Shown here one piece after another: positions 26,102 to 35,350 of a stretch of 64,000 nt of DNA. Under the pieces are notes generated by a model that saw only the letters and a program-made list of their open reading frames with translations, had not been told where the DNA came from and ran no database searches. The position numbers and the translations under genes were made by a program. This DNA comes from SZUA-365 sp049663345. GTDB lineage: Bacteria; Bacteroidota; Ignavibacteria; SZUA-365. The stretch is taken from contig JBATDG010000038.1 of assembly GCA_049663345.1 (NCBI GenBank), positions 1 to 64,000 on the forward strand, read 5' to 3'. Positions within the stretch are counted from its first letter, which is position 1. Every line of letters begins with the position of its first letter.

Positions 26102-26821
26102 ATGCTTCTGATGCTGCTAGACGAGGGACTTGTGGAACGAATTGCTGCGGTTGCACCGAAGGTTGATACCGTGCTCGTCCGGGATACTTTATTCATTCCG
26201 TTCGAGTATCTCGAACACATTCAAAACTACTACGATACGTTAAGTCAGGGCCTGATTGGCATCGTTGCAATCGCCATAGCGATCCTAGGATGGTTCGGCA
26301 TTGACAATATTCTTAAAGTGCGTCGCGGTACTCGTGAAATCGACTCCACCTCTAAACGTGTCAACGCCCTACGACTAGTGCTTGATCGGAGGTACAAACG
26401 TCTCGATACCGATATTCAAGGGACACAGCAACGAGTTGAGCACAACTTCATCGAGTTGACCGAAAGAAATGGCGAGCTTGAGCAGGAGCTTCGAGATCTG
26501 ATGCGTACTTATAAATTTCAGTCTCGCCAGACAAACATGGTACTATTTGACCTGACGGATGACTATCTCACGAAGTTCCGATTCCTTGTTTTCTCGTCAG
26601 CAGGTCTGGACGCAGAGGAAGACCTAGAATTTATACATGAGATATTGGAGTACTGGATCCATCTTCTAGATACAGATCGGTTTGAAGCTCAAAACGAAAT
26701 TAACTACGTTTTCCTCCTACGTGGATTAGAAATCAATTTGAGAAATCTTCGGCTCGATGAACCTGCGCGGGCACTCTTAAATCAGATTCTTGGTCGCCAT
26801 CGAGGAAGACGACCCGAATAG
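26102..26821 (+). CDS. Membrane-anchored coiled-coil hypothetical protein
   Basis: A 239-residue protein when started at the ATG at 26102, which has GGAG 7 bp upstream (an ATG at 26087 is also in frame). One transmembrane helix lies at about residues 48-67 (SQGLIGIVAIAIAILGWFGI), followed by a long charged coiled coil (~75-140) and a helical, acidic C-terminus. No family recognised. It is low in GC compared with the WG gene and ends 3 bp before the convergent ASCH remnant. Confidence 0.65.
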   Translation: MLLMLLDEGLVERIAAVAPKVDTVLVRDTLFIPFEYLEHIQNYYDTLSQGLIGIVAIAIAILGWFGIDNILKVRRGTREIDSTSKRVNALRLVLDRRYKRLDTDIQGTQQRVEHNFIELTERNGELEQELRDLMRTYKFQSRQTNMVLFDLTDDYLTKFRFLVFSSAGLDAEEDLEFIHEILEYWIHLLDTDRFEAQNEINYVFLLRGLEINLRNLRLDEPARALLNQILGRHRGRRPE

Positions 26822-26824
26822 TAC

Positions 26825-27225
26825 TTATTCCAGTCGAAACACCCCCAGCCTCCCCTTCATCGGAATGAATTCGAGTAGCTGTGGATTCTCCAGATACAAC
26901 CCAATCGCCCCTTCCGCGTGCCACTCGGACTTCGCGTCGCTATCATCGCGCACGTCGACCAGATCCACTGCACCCACGAAACCACCACGCACGTACTGAT
27001 CGCGCTGGCGGAGTTCATCGAGTAGAAATTCCCATCCCGGTTCGTTGTGCGCGTACTGCAGAAGCTCCCAGTAGCCGTTGGCATTGAACGTCTGACCGGC
27101 ATGAATCAGCAATCGGCCGCGATGGTTCGTGACCATGACCGGTTCTCCACGTCCTTGATACCGCGCACGACGAGATCAGCCCATGGCTGCCGTACTGAAA
27201 GGGCAAGGCCCTTGATGATGCTCAT
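26825..27225 (-). pseudogene. ASCH-domain protein with a frameshift
   Basis: A start at 27225 with GGAGG reads MSIIKGLALSVRQPWADLVV, then RGIKDVENRSW, the beginning of an ASCH domain (RQPWA..V..G.K..ENR.W). After the Trp codon the frame must shift by one base (near 27136) to continue as TNHRGRLLIHAGQTFNANGY and on to the stop at 26825. ASCH domains are PUA-like folds that bind RNA or modified bases. A single-base deletion, or a sequencing error, explains the break. The upstream reading frame runs into this gene without a stop. Confidence 0.75.
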
Positions 27226-27816
27226 GTTCGTCCTCCGCTTTTTGTGAGTGCTGAAATTCCTATATTCTCTGCCAGTGATTGCTACAACGTCGAGACCGAA
27301 TCCGTTCGCGTGCGTCGCTGCATAAATGACCCGTGAATAAGCTTTCATTGCGGATGCAATTTCAGGCCATGCATCAGAAACGACATTTGGTATTTCCGTT
27401 GCGATATCGAGAAGGTCGGGTTTAACCCAAACCTTCCCTTTATGCATGCGCGAGAGCGCCCGAAGACGACGCCCATGTCCTGGTCGCCCCAATATCGATG
27501 TATCCGCACCAAATCCGTCCGTCCCGATTACAAGGACCGCAACACTACCCGTCTCTCCAGGGAACCAAACGAATGAAGTCCCTTGATACGGGCCTGACCT
27601 CGGATTCTCGGCAGTGATCCAACCGGCGTAAGAAGCTGCCGACGAATCACGTTGCATATTGACTCGAACCTGATATTTATCTTTGTGATAGACGGCGCTA
27701 TGGTAGCGTTCATCGTACAATTCACTGAGCAAATCACGGACCCCATCTGTATTGCCGATAAGGTCCCATGCGCGGCCGTCTACCATTCCCTCGATCAATT
27801 TCTCAAATGCTGACAT
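27106..27816 (-). CDS. Truncated McrB-type N-terminal (DUF3578-like) domain protein
   Basis: From the ATG at 27816 (GAGGG site) about 190 residues resemble the N-terminal DNA-recognition domain of McrB-like AAA proteins: AGWITAENPRSGPYQGTSFVWFPGE, LVIGTDGFGADTSILGRPGHGRR, and KVWVKPDLLDIATEIPN. In full-length relatives an AAA+ GTPase/ATPase domain follows. Here the reading frame instead continues through the ribosome binding site and start of the ASCH gene. The ATPase part is missing, so it is probably a remnant of a restriction gene. The ISL3-type element begins 18 bp upstream of its start and has likely replaced its promoter. Confidence 0.6.
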   Translation of the reverse strand: MSAFEKLIEGMVDGRAWDLIGNTDGVRDLLSELYDERYHSAVYHKDKYQVRVNMQRDSSAASYAGWITAENPRSGPYQGTSFVWFPGETGSVAVLVIGTDGFGADTSILGRPGHGRRLRALSRMHKGKVWVKPDLLDIATEIPNVVSDAWPEIASAMKAYSRVIYAATHANGFGLDVVAITGREYRNFSTHKKRRTNMSIIKGLALSVRQPWADLVVRGIKDVENRSWSRTIAADC

Positions 27817-27833
27817 GCTACCCTCAATTTTAT

Positions 27834-29152
27834 GGGACTTCGAAGATTCTTGTGGGATAGTTTCAAACTTCCTAACGTTAGGCGAGACCACAAAATCAGC
27901 CTGGAGTCGCCCTCATTTCTGTCCATTCCGCACTTGCAGCGCATTATAGCCAACCTCTTGGTCTGAACTCTCCTTGGCGCATTACTAACCTCGATATGCA
28001 GGTTCCTGCACAACGCCTCGACATCACGATCGAATGGCCTTCCGGAAAGCGGGTTCCGTACCCTGAATGCGGCGCATTGTGCTCCTTGAAAGACCATCGA
28101 GAGGAACGCATTTGGCGTCACCTCGATATCCGCCGCGGCGAACAGTTCCATACGTCTGCGCACTGCCGGGTACCTCGCAGTGAGTGAGGCCAATTTGCGT
28201 TGGACTTTGTTGTTTGAGGCATTCGCCCTGATGGTGCTTGAGCAGGTATCTGTTATCAGTAAAGCTGCTGAGATTCTGAAGATGAACTGGCATGAGATGC
28301 ATGCGCTGCGTAAGCGTGCTGTACGACGCGGTTTGTCTCGTCGGGAGGTGAAAGACGTCGAATATCTCGGAATGGATGAGAAGAGTTTTGGCAGACAACA
28401 GCGATTTATCACAGTGTTGAGCGATTTGACCGGCGAACGTGTACTCGATGTTGCTCCGTCGAAGTCTAAAGAGGCGGCGCGGAGTGTATTGGGTGCGATA
28501 CCGGAAGAGGAACGTGGCAACGTGCAAGCGGTTGCGATGGATATGGCAGCTGCCTATGAGTCTGCGTGTGCTGCGATTGTACCGGGGGCGGATATTGTCT
28601 ACGACAAATTCCACATCGCCAAAATGCTCTCTCATGCGGTGGATCTTGTTCGTCGATCTGAGCAGAAGGTCTACAGGCAGAACGGCATTACCGCGTTCAC
28701 GGGGAAACGCTACCTGTTTCTGCGCCGGAGTGATCGCTGGACGTAGCATCACTATGAGCAGTATCGAAATATCGAAGCAGAATTTGGAGCAACCAGATTG
28801 GCACAATCGAAAATCGGTCGAGCCAGGGCGATCAAGGAAGCCTTCCGGATGATCTGGAATTATGTGACAGTGGGGTGGGCACGAAGGTATTTTTGAAGCT
28901 GGTACTTCTGGGCGACCCATTCTCGGATGGCGCAGATCATCAGTGTGGCGCGAACGCTGAAGGAACGTCTGTACGGTATTTTGTGCTACTTTCGGCACGG
29001 GATAACCAACGCGTTTTCTGAAAGTGTTAATGCCAAGATCCAGGAAATCAAATCAGCAGCGCGCGGCTTCCGCAATTTCGAGAACTACCGCATTGCGATA
29101 CTTTTCTACTGCGGAAAACTCAGCATGAGGCCACGATAATGTTCGAAGAGCC
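27834..29152 (+). mobile_element. Degenerate ISL3-family insertion sequence
   Basis: Imperfect terminal inverted repeats of about 23 bp bound the element: GGGACTTCGAAGATTCTTGT at 27834 and, reversed, GGCTCTTCGAACATTATCGT ending at 29152. The flanking 8-mers AATTTTAT and ATTTTTTT agree at 6 of 8 positions, so a decayed A/T-rich target duplication is possible. Inside is a broken ISL3-type transposase. The total length of about 1.32 kb fits the family. Confidence 0.75.
27915..29139 (+). pseudogene. ISL3-family transposase, broken
   Basis: The N-terminal piece contains LGLNSPWRITNLDMQVPAQR then LDITIEW and the ISL3 zinc-finger region with ECGALC and RIWRHLDI, though the first Cys is Tyr. A second frame (28180-28746) has the HTH and the first catalytic residues GMDEKSFGR and VAMDMAAAYESAC. 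After a stop at 28746 and another frame change, ATHSRMAQIISVARTLKERL and TNAFSESVNAKIQ carry the final Glu region and ARGFRNFENYR. Several frameshifts and stops make it inactive. Confidence 0.85.
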
Positions 29153-29317
29153 ATTTTTTTACCTCTTTTTGTGACAGTGCAACCGTCATCCGATCCAAAT
29201 CCCAGTATTAGCTGCTGCTATCCCATACTGTACCCGGAAGTCGAAGTGGACCGATGGTTTTTGAGCAAACTTTTCACTCAAGTACAGAATTTACATTGTG
29301 TCTACTAGCGTTTAATA

Positions 29318-30289
29318 CTAGTGCGATAACTCCCATATCCGTTGCTGCATCAAGGTGTAGTTATCTGATGTCTGAAGATCTTCATCTATGGCATTCATTA
29401 CCAGCTTACTGAAAGCATATGACATATTTTCTGACTCTATACGTATAACGGTACCACCCTTTCGAAGGAGAAATTCACCATTTTTAGGAGTAGGCTTGAT
29501 AATAATTGAGTCATCGTGTTCAATATTCATGACGAGTCCTAATGCGGCTTCATTGTCCTCAATGATGAGGCTGTCAACGTGGTGGAATACTGGCTGCACA
29601 CTCATCTTCTGGTTCATGCGCCTTGCATACTGCTGAATTTGGCTCATCACTGAGCCCGGCATCTCCGATTCCAGTAAGTGCATTTCGATATATATATTAT
29701 TGTTAGAATACAAGTCGTGCTTAACATTTTCTAATAGCTTCAGCATAGCAAATACTCCGTTGCCCATATGCGCTGTGTCAATGATACACATACGAAGAGC
29801 TCTTCCAGTTAGACCTCTATCTTCAAGGACTTCTTTCATCCATAGAACATAGGCATTAAAATTCTTCATATTGGAATGGTTCGTGAACGGCAACAAACTA
29901 AGCAGTTGTTCCTTCCCACTGATGAGAGAAGCAAATATTGAGGGCTTGTAACCTCCTCTCAATGGAGCGACAACTACATCGAAATCAGCACTTGATATCG
30001 CCTCCCCAATTTTCACCAACGCGCCACTAAAGCTATCGATGTCACTCTGTGCTATTGTAAGGATCTTATTGCACCCATTTTCTAGATATTCTACCCGACT
30101 AACCTCTTGCACAGATTCGCGAAGCGCGGTAACACTCATGATAGATGTCTGTTCAATTGCCGACTTTTCGCGAACGTTCCATTCATATTCATACCTAGGA
30201 TAGCCTGTGTATATACCCGAAGGGATATACTCAATATCAGCCTGCTCAGCAATCACTCCCGGACCGATTCGAAAGTCTGCAAATTTCAA
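29318..30289 (-). CDS. Phosphoribosyltransferase-like hypothetical protein
   Basis: A 323-residue protein starting at TTG (30289), supported by AAGGTGAT 7 bp upstream; no other start exists for 50 codons. Two motifs recall type I PRTases: VVVAPLRGGYKPS (residues 106-117) and RMCIIDTAHMGNG (166-177), the position of the PRPP-binding loop, although the second Asp is Thr. The C-terminal third is mixed alpha/beta with no recognised motif. PRTase-like proteins occur in nucleotide-based conflict systems, which would fit this location. The assignment is weak and I do not know its function. Confidence 0.55.
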   Translation of the reverse strand: MKFADFRIGPGVIAEQADIEYIPSGIYTGYPRYEYEWNVREKSAIEQTSIMSVTALRESVQEVSRVEYLENGCNKILTIAQSDIDSFSGALVKIGEAISSADFDVVVAPLRGGYKPSIFASLISGKEQLLSLLPFTNHSNMKNFNAYVLWMKEVLEDRGLTGRALRMCIIDTAHMGNGVFAMLKLLENVKHDLYSNNNIYIEMHLLESEMPGSVMSQIQQYARRMNQKMSVQPVFHHVDSLIIEDNEAALGLVMNIEHDDSIIIKPTPKNGEFLLRKGGTVIRIESENMSYAFSKLVMNAIDEDLQTSDNYTLMQQRIWELSH

Positions 30290-30464
30290 CTTACTATCAC
30301 CTTATTGTCAATATCTATGTGAAAACAACCTGCACCTCGCAATCGACTGGCGATTACTCTTACATCCTAACCTATTGGCCCGGGTATGGGTAGTCACTGC
30401 CATCCTTCCAATATACTTGCTTACTGTATGTCGTCAAAAACCATGAGACACGTTTGTTGTTAAA

Positions 30465-30638
30465 CTAAGTGTTGGCCTCTGGATCGCAACAGACGGCTCC
30501 ATTCCAATCGTTGTCATGCCATGCCATTAGTACCGTCAGATGCCTGTTCTTGCCTCTTCCTTGCTGATACAAGTATCTTTCATATTTATCCCAATCCCTG
30601 CCACAAAACCGGATAAAGACGTAGTGCTTCAGATACAC
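30465..30638 (-). pseudogene. 5' fragment of a defence-type gene (MAWHD motif)
   Basis: A 57-codon frame from GTG at 30638 reads YLKHYVFIRFCGRDWDKYER and LTVLMAWHDNDWNGAVC followed by DPEANT, then stops. The AWHDxxWNGxxCxxPxANT pattern is the N-terminal signature of large ATP-binding proteins found in defence loci, where YCVG normally follows; the remainder is absent. It lies 95 bp downstream of the large NTPase gene on the same strand. The region from 30290 to 30464 contains nothing else I can support. Confidence 0.4.
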
Positions 30639-30732
30639 CTTAGGCTCTGGTTGGCCAAACCTTTGTGAAGGGCATTATCGGTTATTCTTGCATCCAGTCT
30701 TGGTTAAGGAATGGAGTGAGATCATTAACCAA

Positions 30733-33700
30733 TTAGGATGATATATGAGGTGGCCAAGGCAAGCCTGATCCGATATTTGGATGTCGCGGTTCACCCGATG
30801 GCCTACCATATTGAAGCCGCCATGCCTCAATCTGACCCAGCAGCTCGTGTGCAGATTTACATCGATTGCGGTCTTCAAGAGCCATCCGAAAGAGCCGAGC
30901 ACGTAATTCATTTGAGACACATGAATGTAGTGTATATGTGTTTCGATATTGACCGTAGGGTCGCTCTTCGACGAATGCGGCTCGTAGTTGGTCCATTAGA
31001 CCACTTGGCACCGGTGAAGAACTAGCGTCATCGATTAGTAATAGATTTGTGAGAAGGGCCTCGGGCGTGCCAAGATGGTCCATAACTTTGGAGAGGATTT
31101 CCCTGTTTTGTGATGGTAGGTCACTTCCCCACAGTTCCTCCATCCGAGCTGCTATATTCTGTTTACGCCGTGCGAGATCCACGAGATGGCCAACGACTAG
31201 GTACTCATAACGAGTATCTGGGGTTTGCACGAAGCCCTTGATATCTGGATTGACATACCCCAAGAGCAGTTCATGTGTACGAGGCGAATCTAATGCACCA
31301 AAGGCATTGATGAATTCCTCTTCGCATTGCTCGAAGGTCTGTCTATCGGTCGCTAACTCTAGTAGAAGGTCGATGGCAGCCTCCTCGCGGCTCTGTCCGA
31401 GAGCTGTTACAACTTCCCGTAGTTCATATCCCCTCAGTCTACCAATGTTAAGCGTATCGCGCAGAAGTTCTATCCCTTTCCGCGGGTCGTCAGCTACAGG
31501 CCAAAGGGCGAGTATGCGCTGAAGGCAGTACCTTTCCGAGACATCCGTTGATCTCACTGTACGCTCAAGAATCGACGTGACCAACGCGGAGACAGTCGTC
31601 ATGGGTAATGCGACACCGGCCATCAACAAAAGCTCGGCCGTCTCGAGACAGATGTACTGGTTCCATCTTCCTGGCTCGGAGATCACTTCGAGTACCGCTG
31701 TTGAGGAAGTACGGCCGTCGATTATTGCAAGTGCTTTCGCAAGTTCATACATCCCGATAACTGATTCTCCTCCTTGTTTGCGATCACGCAACCGTTCTAT
31801 TTCAGCGTTGAGAACTCCCGCGAAGCGTTTCCTCCGCAACTTGTCACCGGATTGAGAAACATGACCTTCACGTGCTAGCCACATTTTTTCGTAGTTCAAT
31901 GAGCGATTAGACACGTTGGCCGCCCTCGACTCGAATTCTTTTGCTATTGCAGCCGCAACCTGTCTGACGTAGTCAGGTTCAGTAAGAAGATCAATGAGCA
32001 CCTGCTCAGCGCTGTCTGGGTCCAGAGAGATGATGGCGTGGAGATGTAATTGGGCGTGGGTCCTTATCAGCCTAATGCCGCGTCCCTCATGATAGGAGGA
32101 CTCGTTAGAAGCTCGGGCACGCTGCATCCGCTCGATATCAGCGCGGATGAGCGATAGCAGAACTGGCATATCTTCGGGTTTGCCAACCTGAGCAATCGAC
32201 GAGGCCAGGTTGGCCTTCTCATCGCCATCAATGTCATCCAGGCTGAGTACGAGACCGATACTGTCTAGCAAAAATGCGCGGAGACGTTCCTTCAGCTCAT
32301 CGTCAACGATGTGCAACGATCCGTCATCCAATCTGGAAACCATGCTAAGAAGGCGCGTTGCGACGTTGACGTCGAGAGCATCGCCATTAGTGACAGATGA
32401 GAGTACACTGGCTACTGCAATATCGTCATGAATGCCGCTGAACACAGCCTCCAGCTGACGGATCAGCTGAAACTCGAGTTCGTGACGTTGGTCGGGTTCA
32501 GCATCCACCTTGTGACGGAACTCGCGTAGCTTTGCAAACACACGTGATGCAAGAGTAGGGTCCGCATGTGCGGCGATGACGGCGCTCATGCCATCGAAAC
32601 GGCCGCTCTCGAAGTTTTCTGTTTCAAGTTGCTGCAAGTATTTCTCGATAAGAATGTCTGGTATCGCTGTTGCTAGCGCCAACCAACGCTCGGGTTTGTA
32701 CAGAACACCCTCGGCAACCTGCACAGCAATCCATTCGCTTGTCCAGGCTGGATCCGATTTGCATAAATACTCCAGTGCTGGCCGAATGAGGTACGAAGCA
32801 AGGTTACGGATTTCATCGCGTGGGAGCGCGTTCAATGTATCCTTGACGATTTCATCGAGTCCCGTCTCACCAAGTTCGATAAGATCGAGCGAAACTCGCA
32901 AACGATCTCGATTGTCGAGAGTGATTGCAACGAACCTCCTCAACGAGTCTACTACCTTTGGTTTGAGAACCGAAGGCAAACTGACAGCGTCAGCTCGCGC
33001 AACCTCCTCGAATGTCTGCTCATCCATCGACTCTAGCACGGACATCAGTTCTGCATCGGATCTATTCCATATGAGTCCCGAGACCGCGGCTTTCTTTACT
33101 GCACTGCTATCGTCCTCAGCGGCAAATGATGAGATTTCGCCATCGACACGGTGATGAAGCTGCTCAGAGACAAAATCCAATCGCGCTTCTTCGCTCCAAC
33201 CGCGTACGCGGTCTCGCCAATTCGGACCAAGAGATGAGAGTCGAAAATCGGGATAAAGCCTATAGGTACTGAGCCGAACTTGCTGATCTTGGTCCGACAG
33301 GAGCGGCAGGATGATGTCGCTGAAGTCATTCGCGCCGGTGGCAAGCATTGCAGCGAGCGCGTACTGTCGAAAACCTTCGTCTCCGATTTCATAGACAGTA
33401 CGGAATCGCTCGTCGACTGCCACGCGAATCTCATTCCACACCGCTGCGCCGCAGAGCTGCGCAAGCTCGCCTGCGAATACGAGATCGACTACGAGCGCCA
33501 TCTCTAACAACTTCCTGCCAGCGCTCGTGTTTCTTATTTCTGATCCTCCATCACCGGGCTGTTCGGCAAAGGTCTCGGCTATCATACGCAACGGTTCGGC
33601 CCAGACTGGATCGTTTACGTAATCTGCTGTGAAGCGGCTGATCGCATCGTGGTCATCGTTCCGTATGTCAAGCAGCTGTGTGCGGACATCGAGCGTAACG

Positions 33701-35244
33701 TAGTATTCCTGAAGCTGTTGATGCTCAAATTGGAACGCCGTTTGCGGGTAATCACTACGTTCGAGAACATGATGCGCAGTGAGAGTGGCCAGGACTGCCG
33801 GTGCTCCTACCAGTTCGATCTGCCCATGCTCCACAAGCTCTCTCGCGACCTTGGCAGTGACAGAGCGGGCATCAGCCTCGGACAATGCCACTGCACCGCG
33901 GCGTGTCATCTCAGTTGCAAGGGCCTTCAGGTAATCCGTCTGCCGACCGAAGATCGGTGCTCCCTGCAGGGCGTTTCTATGTTCGTCCCGTTCCTCGTGC
34001 AGATGGAGAACCTGTGCGAGGACGTCGATTTTAATGGAGGGAATATCAGCGCCAGCTTCAAATAGCGATGCGACTTCCGAGAGGATGAACGGCGTGCGAG
34101 TTAGTTCGTCAAGCGATGGATTGACATCGATGTGGGCGCTAAGAGTAGGGCCTTGTGCGCCAAGGCGCTCCGCAAGGTAAGCGGCTCTCTCCACGCGTCG
34201 CAGATGCAGCAACCGCAGCCGTAATGCACCGGGCAGTGGTGGAGACAAGTGATGCGTGCGGGTTGCGACTATGATCCCCGTACTCGGAAAATCACGCTCT
34301 AACTCACGGAGGGCTTCGTTCGCCTGAAAGGAATTGGACTCCGCAATTTCGCTCCAACCGTTCAACAACAAGAGGAAAGGTTCCGCTTGCTGCACCCGCG
34401 CAAGGTCGGCCGGCTTGATACCTGCAGCCTGGAACGCAGGTATACCGGCGATGTATTCGAGAATGCCGCGATTCGATGAAGTCCATGATGGAAGTTCTAC
34501 AATGAATGCGGTGCCAGCGGTGTGCACCCGTTGAGCCAGCTGGATCAGTGTCGTAGTTTTTCCACTACCACCAGGCCCTTCAAGAACGATGCGCCGGCTC
34601 TGCGATAATGCCTGGTCGATCTGCTGAAGCGTCAGCACTTCTGCAGATTCCGCACCATTCGGATCAAGCCGTACAGCCGCGAGATCAATGAGCGGATGTC
34701 CTTTTGTCTTGCGGGTCCAGTTCTGCGTGACGGTGTCGGCCGCGCGCCTTATTCTGTCAATGAGTTCGGCGACCGGCGGTTCTGTATCGATATCTAGGTT
34801 AAGGAAGCTGGCAAGAAGCGACGCGTTCTCCGGCATCATCATCTCGATGATGATGTCCTCACGCGATATGATATGAAGTTCGAGACCGTATTTTTCCTTA
34901 ATTACCTCTTCCCACTGCTTTTTCTTCGGGTTGCCCACCTTCGCTGACGTCACGAAGAGGAGCATCTTGAGGTCAGGATAGTTCTCGAGAGCGGTCTTTG
35001 CGTCGCCAGAGATTTTCCCAATTGTGGGCGTGATCGATGCAGTGAGTCCCTTACCAACTTTCTCCACTGTCAAGCTTGAGGATGCGTAAGCATCGAGTCC
35101 GAGATCATGCTTGCGCTCGCAGGCGATGAGTTCGGGCCAGCGCCTTCGACTAAGTACGACCGCTAATCCTTGAAAACGCATCCCTCCCTCCTGCGAGGAT
35201 AGCTCGTCTAATGCTCTTTCTATGTCTGTTCTCAGAATGGCCAT
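30733..35244 (-). CDS. STAND-type NTPase with nuclease-like N-terminus and long helical repeat domain (Avs-like)
   Basis: A 1503-residue protein. Residues ~1-150 look like a restriction-endonuclease-type fold (FQGLAVVLSRRRWPELIACE, GLDAYA with Asp51, LLFVTSAKV, HIISREDII), though the usual ExK pair is not clear. Residues ~215-500 are a P-loop NTPase with LEGPGGSGKTTT (Lys229) and LLLLNGWSEI, in the style of NACHT/STAND ATPases. The remaining ~1000 residues are HEAT/TPR-like helical repeats. This effector-NTPase-sensor order matches Avs-type antiviral proteins that detect phage proteins and then activate a nuclease. It follows brxL by 107 bp on the same strand and may be expressed with BREX. 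Confidence 0.75.
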   Translation of the reverse strand: MAILRTDIERALDELSSQEGGMRFQGLAVVLSRRRWPELIACERKHDLGLDAYASSSLTVEKVGKGLTASITPTIGKISGDAKTALENYPDLKMLLFVTSAKVGNPKKKQWEEVIKEKYGLELHIISREDIIIEMMMPENASLLASFLNLDIDTEPPVAELIDRIRRAADTVTQNWTRKTKGHPLIDLAAVRLDPNGAESAEVLTLQQIDQALSQSRRIVLEGPGGSGKTTTLIQLAQRVHTAGTAFIVELPSWTSSNRGILEYIAGIPAFQAAGIKPADLARVQQAEPFLLLLNGWSEIAESNSFQANEALRELERDFPSTGIIVATRTHHLSPPLPGALRLRLLHLRRVERAAYLAERLGAQGPTLSAHIDVNPSLDELTRTPFILSEVASLFEAGADIPSIKIDVLAQVLHLHEERDEHRNALQGAPIFGRQTDYLKALATEMTRRGAVALSEADARSVTAKVARELVEHGQIELVGAPAVLATLTAHHVLERSDYPQTAFQFEHQQLQEYYVTLDVRTQLLDIRNDDHDAISRFTADYVNDPVWAEPLRMIAETFAEQPGDGGSEIRNTSAGRKLLEMALVVDLVFAGELAQLCGAAVWNEIRVAVDERFRTVYEIGDEGFRQYALAAMLATGANDFSDIILPLLSDQDQQVRLSTYRLYPDFRLSSLGPNWRDRVRGWSEEARLDFVSEQLHHRVDGEISSFAAEDDSSAVKKAAVSGLIWNRSDAELMSVLESMDEQTFEEVARADAVSLPSVLKPKVVDSLRRFVAITLDNRDRLRVSLDLIELGETGLDEIVKDTLNALPRDEIRNLASYLIRPALEYLCKSDPAWTSEWIAVQVAEGVLYKPERWLALATAIPDILIEKYLQQLETENFESGRFDGMSAVIAAHADPTLASRVFAKLREFRHKVDAEPDQRHELEFQLIRQLEAVFSGIHDDIAVASVLSSVTNGDALDVNVATRLLSMVSRLDDGSLHIVDDELKERLRAFLLDSIGLVLSLDDIDGDEKANLASSIAQVGKPEDMPVLLSLIRADIERMQRARASNESSYHEGRGIRLIRTHAQLHLHAIISLDPDSAEQVLIDLLTEPDYVRQVAAAIAKEFESRAANVSNRSLNYEKMWLAREGHVSQSGDKLRRKRFAGVLNAEIERLRDRKQGGESVIGMYELAKALAIIDGRTSSTAVLEVISEPGRWNQYICLETAELLLMAGVALPMTTVSALVTSILERTVRSTDVSERYCLQRILALWPVADDPRKGIELLRDTLNIGRLRGYELREVVTALGQSREEAAIDLLLELATDRQTFEQCEEEFINAFGALDSPRTHELLLGYVNPDIKGFVQTPDTRYEYLVVGHLVDLARRKQNIAARMEELWGSDLPSQNREILSKVMDHLGTPEALLTNLLLIDDASSSPVPSGLMDQLRAAFVEERPYGQYRNTYTLHSCVSNELRARLFRMALEDRNRCKSAHELLGQIEAWRLQYGRPSGEPRHPNIGSGLPWPPHISS

Positions 35245-35350
35245 TCACACCCCACGATGCATCGAGAAAGCCTGAGTAGTTCGCATCACACAACACTCGG
35301 ATTTAAATAAAAACGTAGCGAACACACTTATCCTAAAACAGAGGGGAATT

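Noticed and set aside
27826..29160. Perfect 8-bp target-site duplication of the ISL3-type element
   Set aside because: Flanking octamers AATTTTAT and ATTTTTTT match at only 6 of 8 positions in A/T-rich DNA, so it is not proof.
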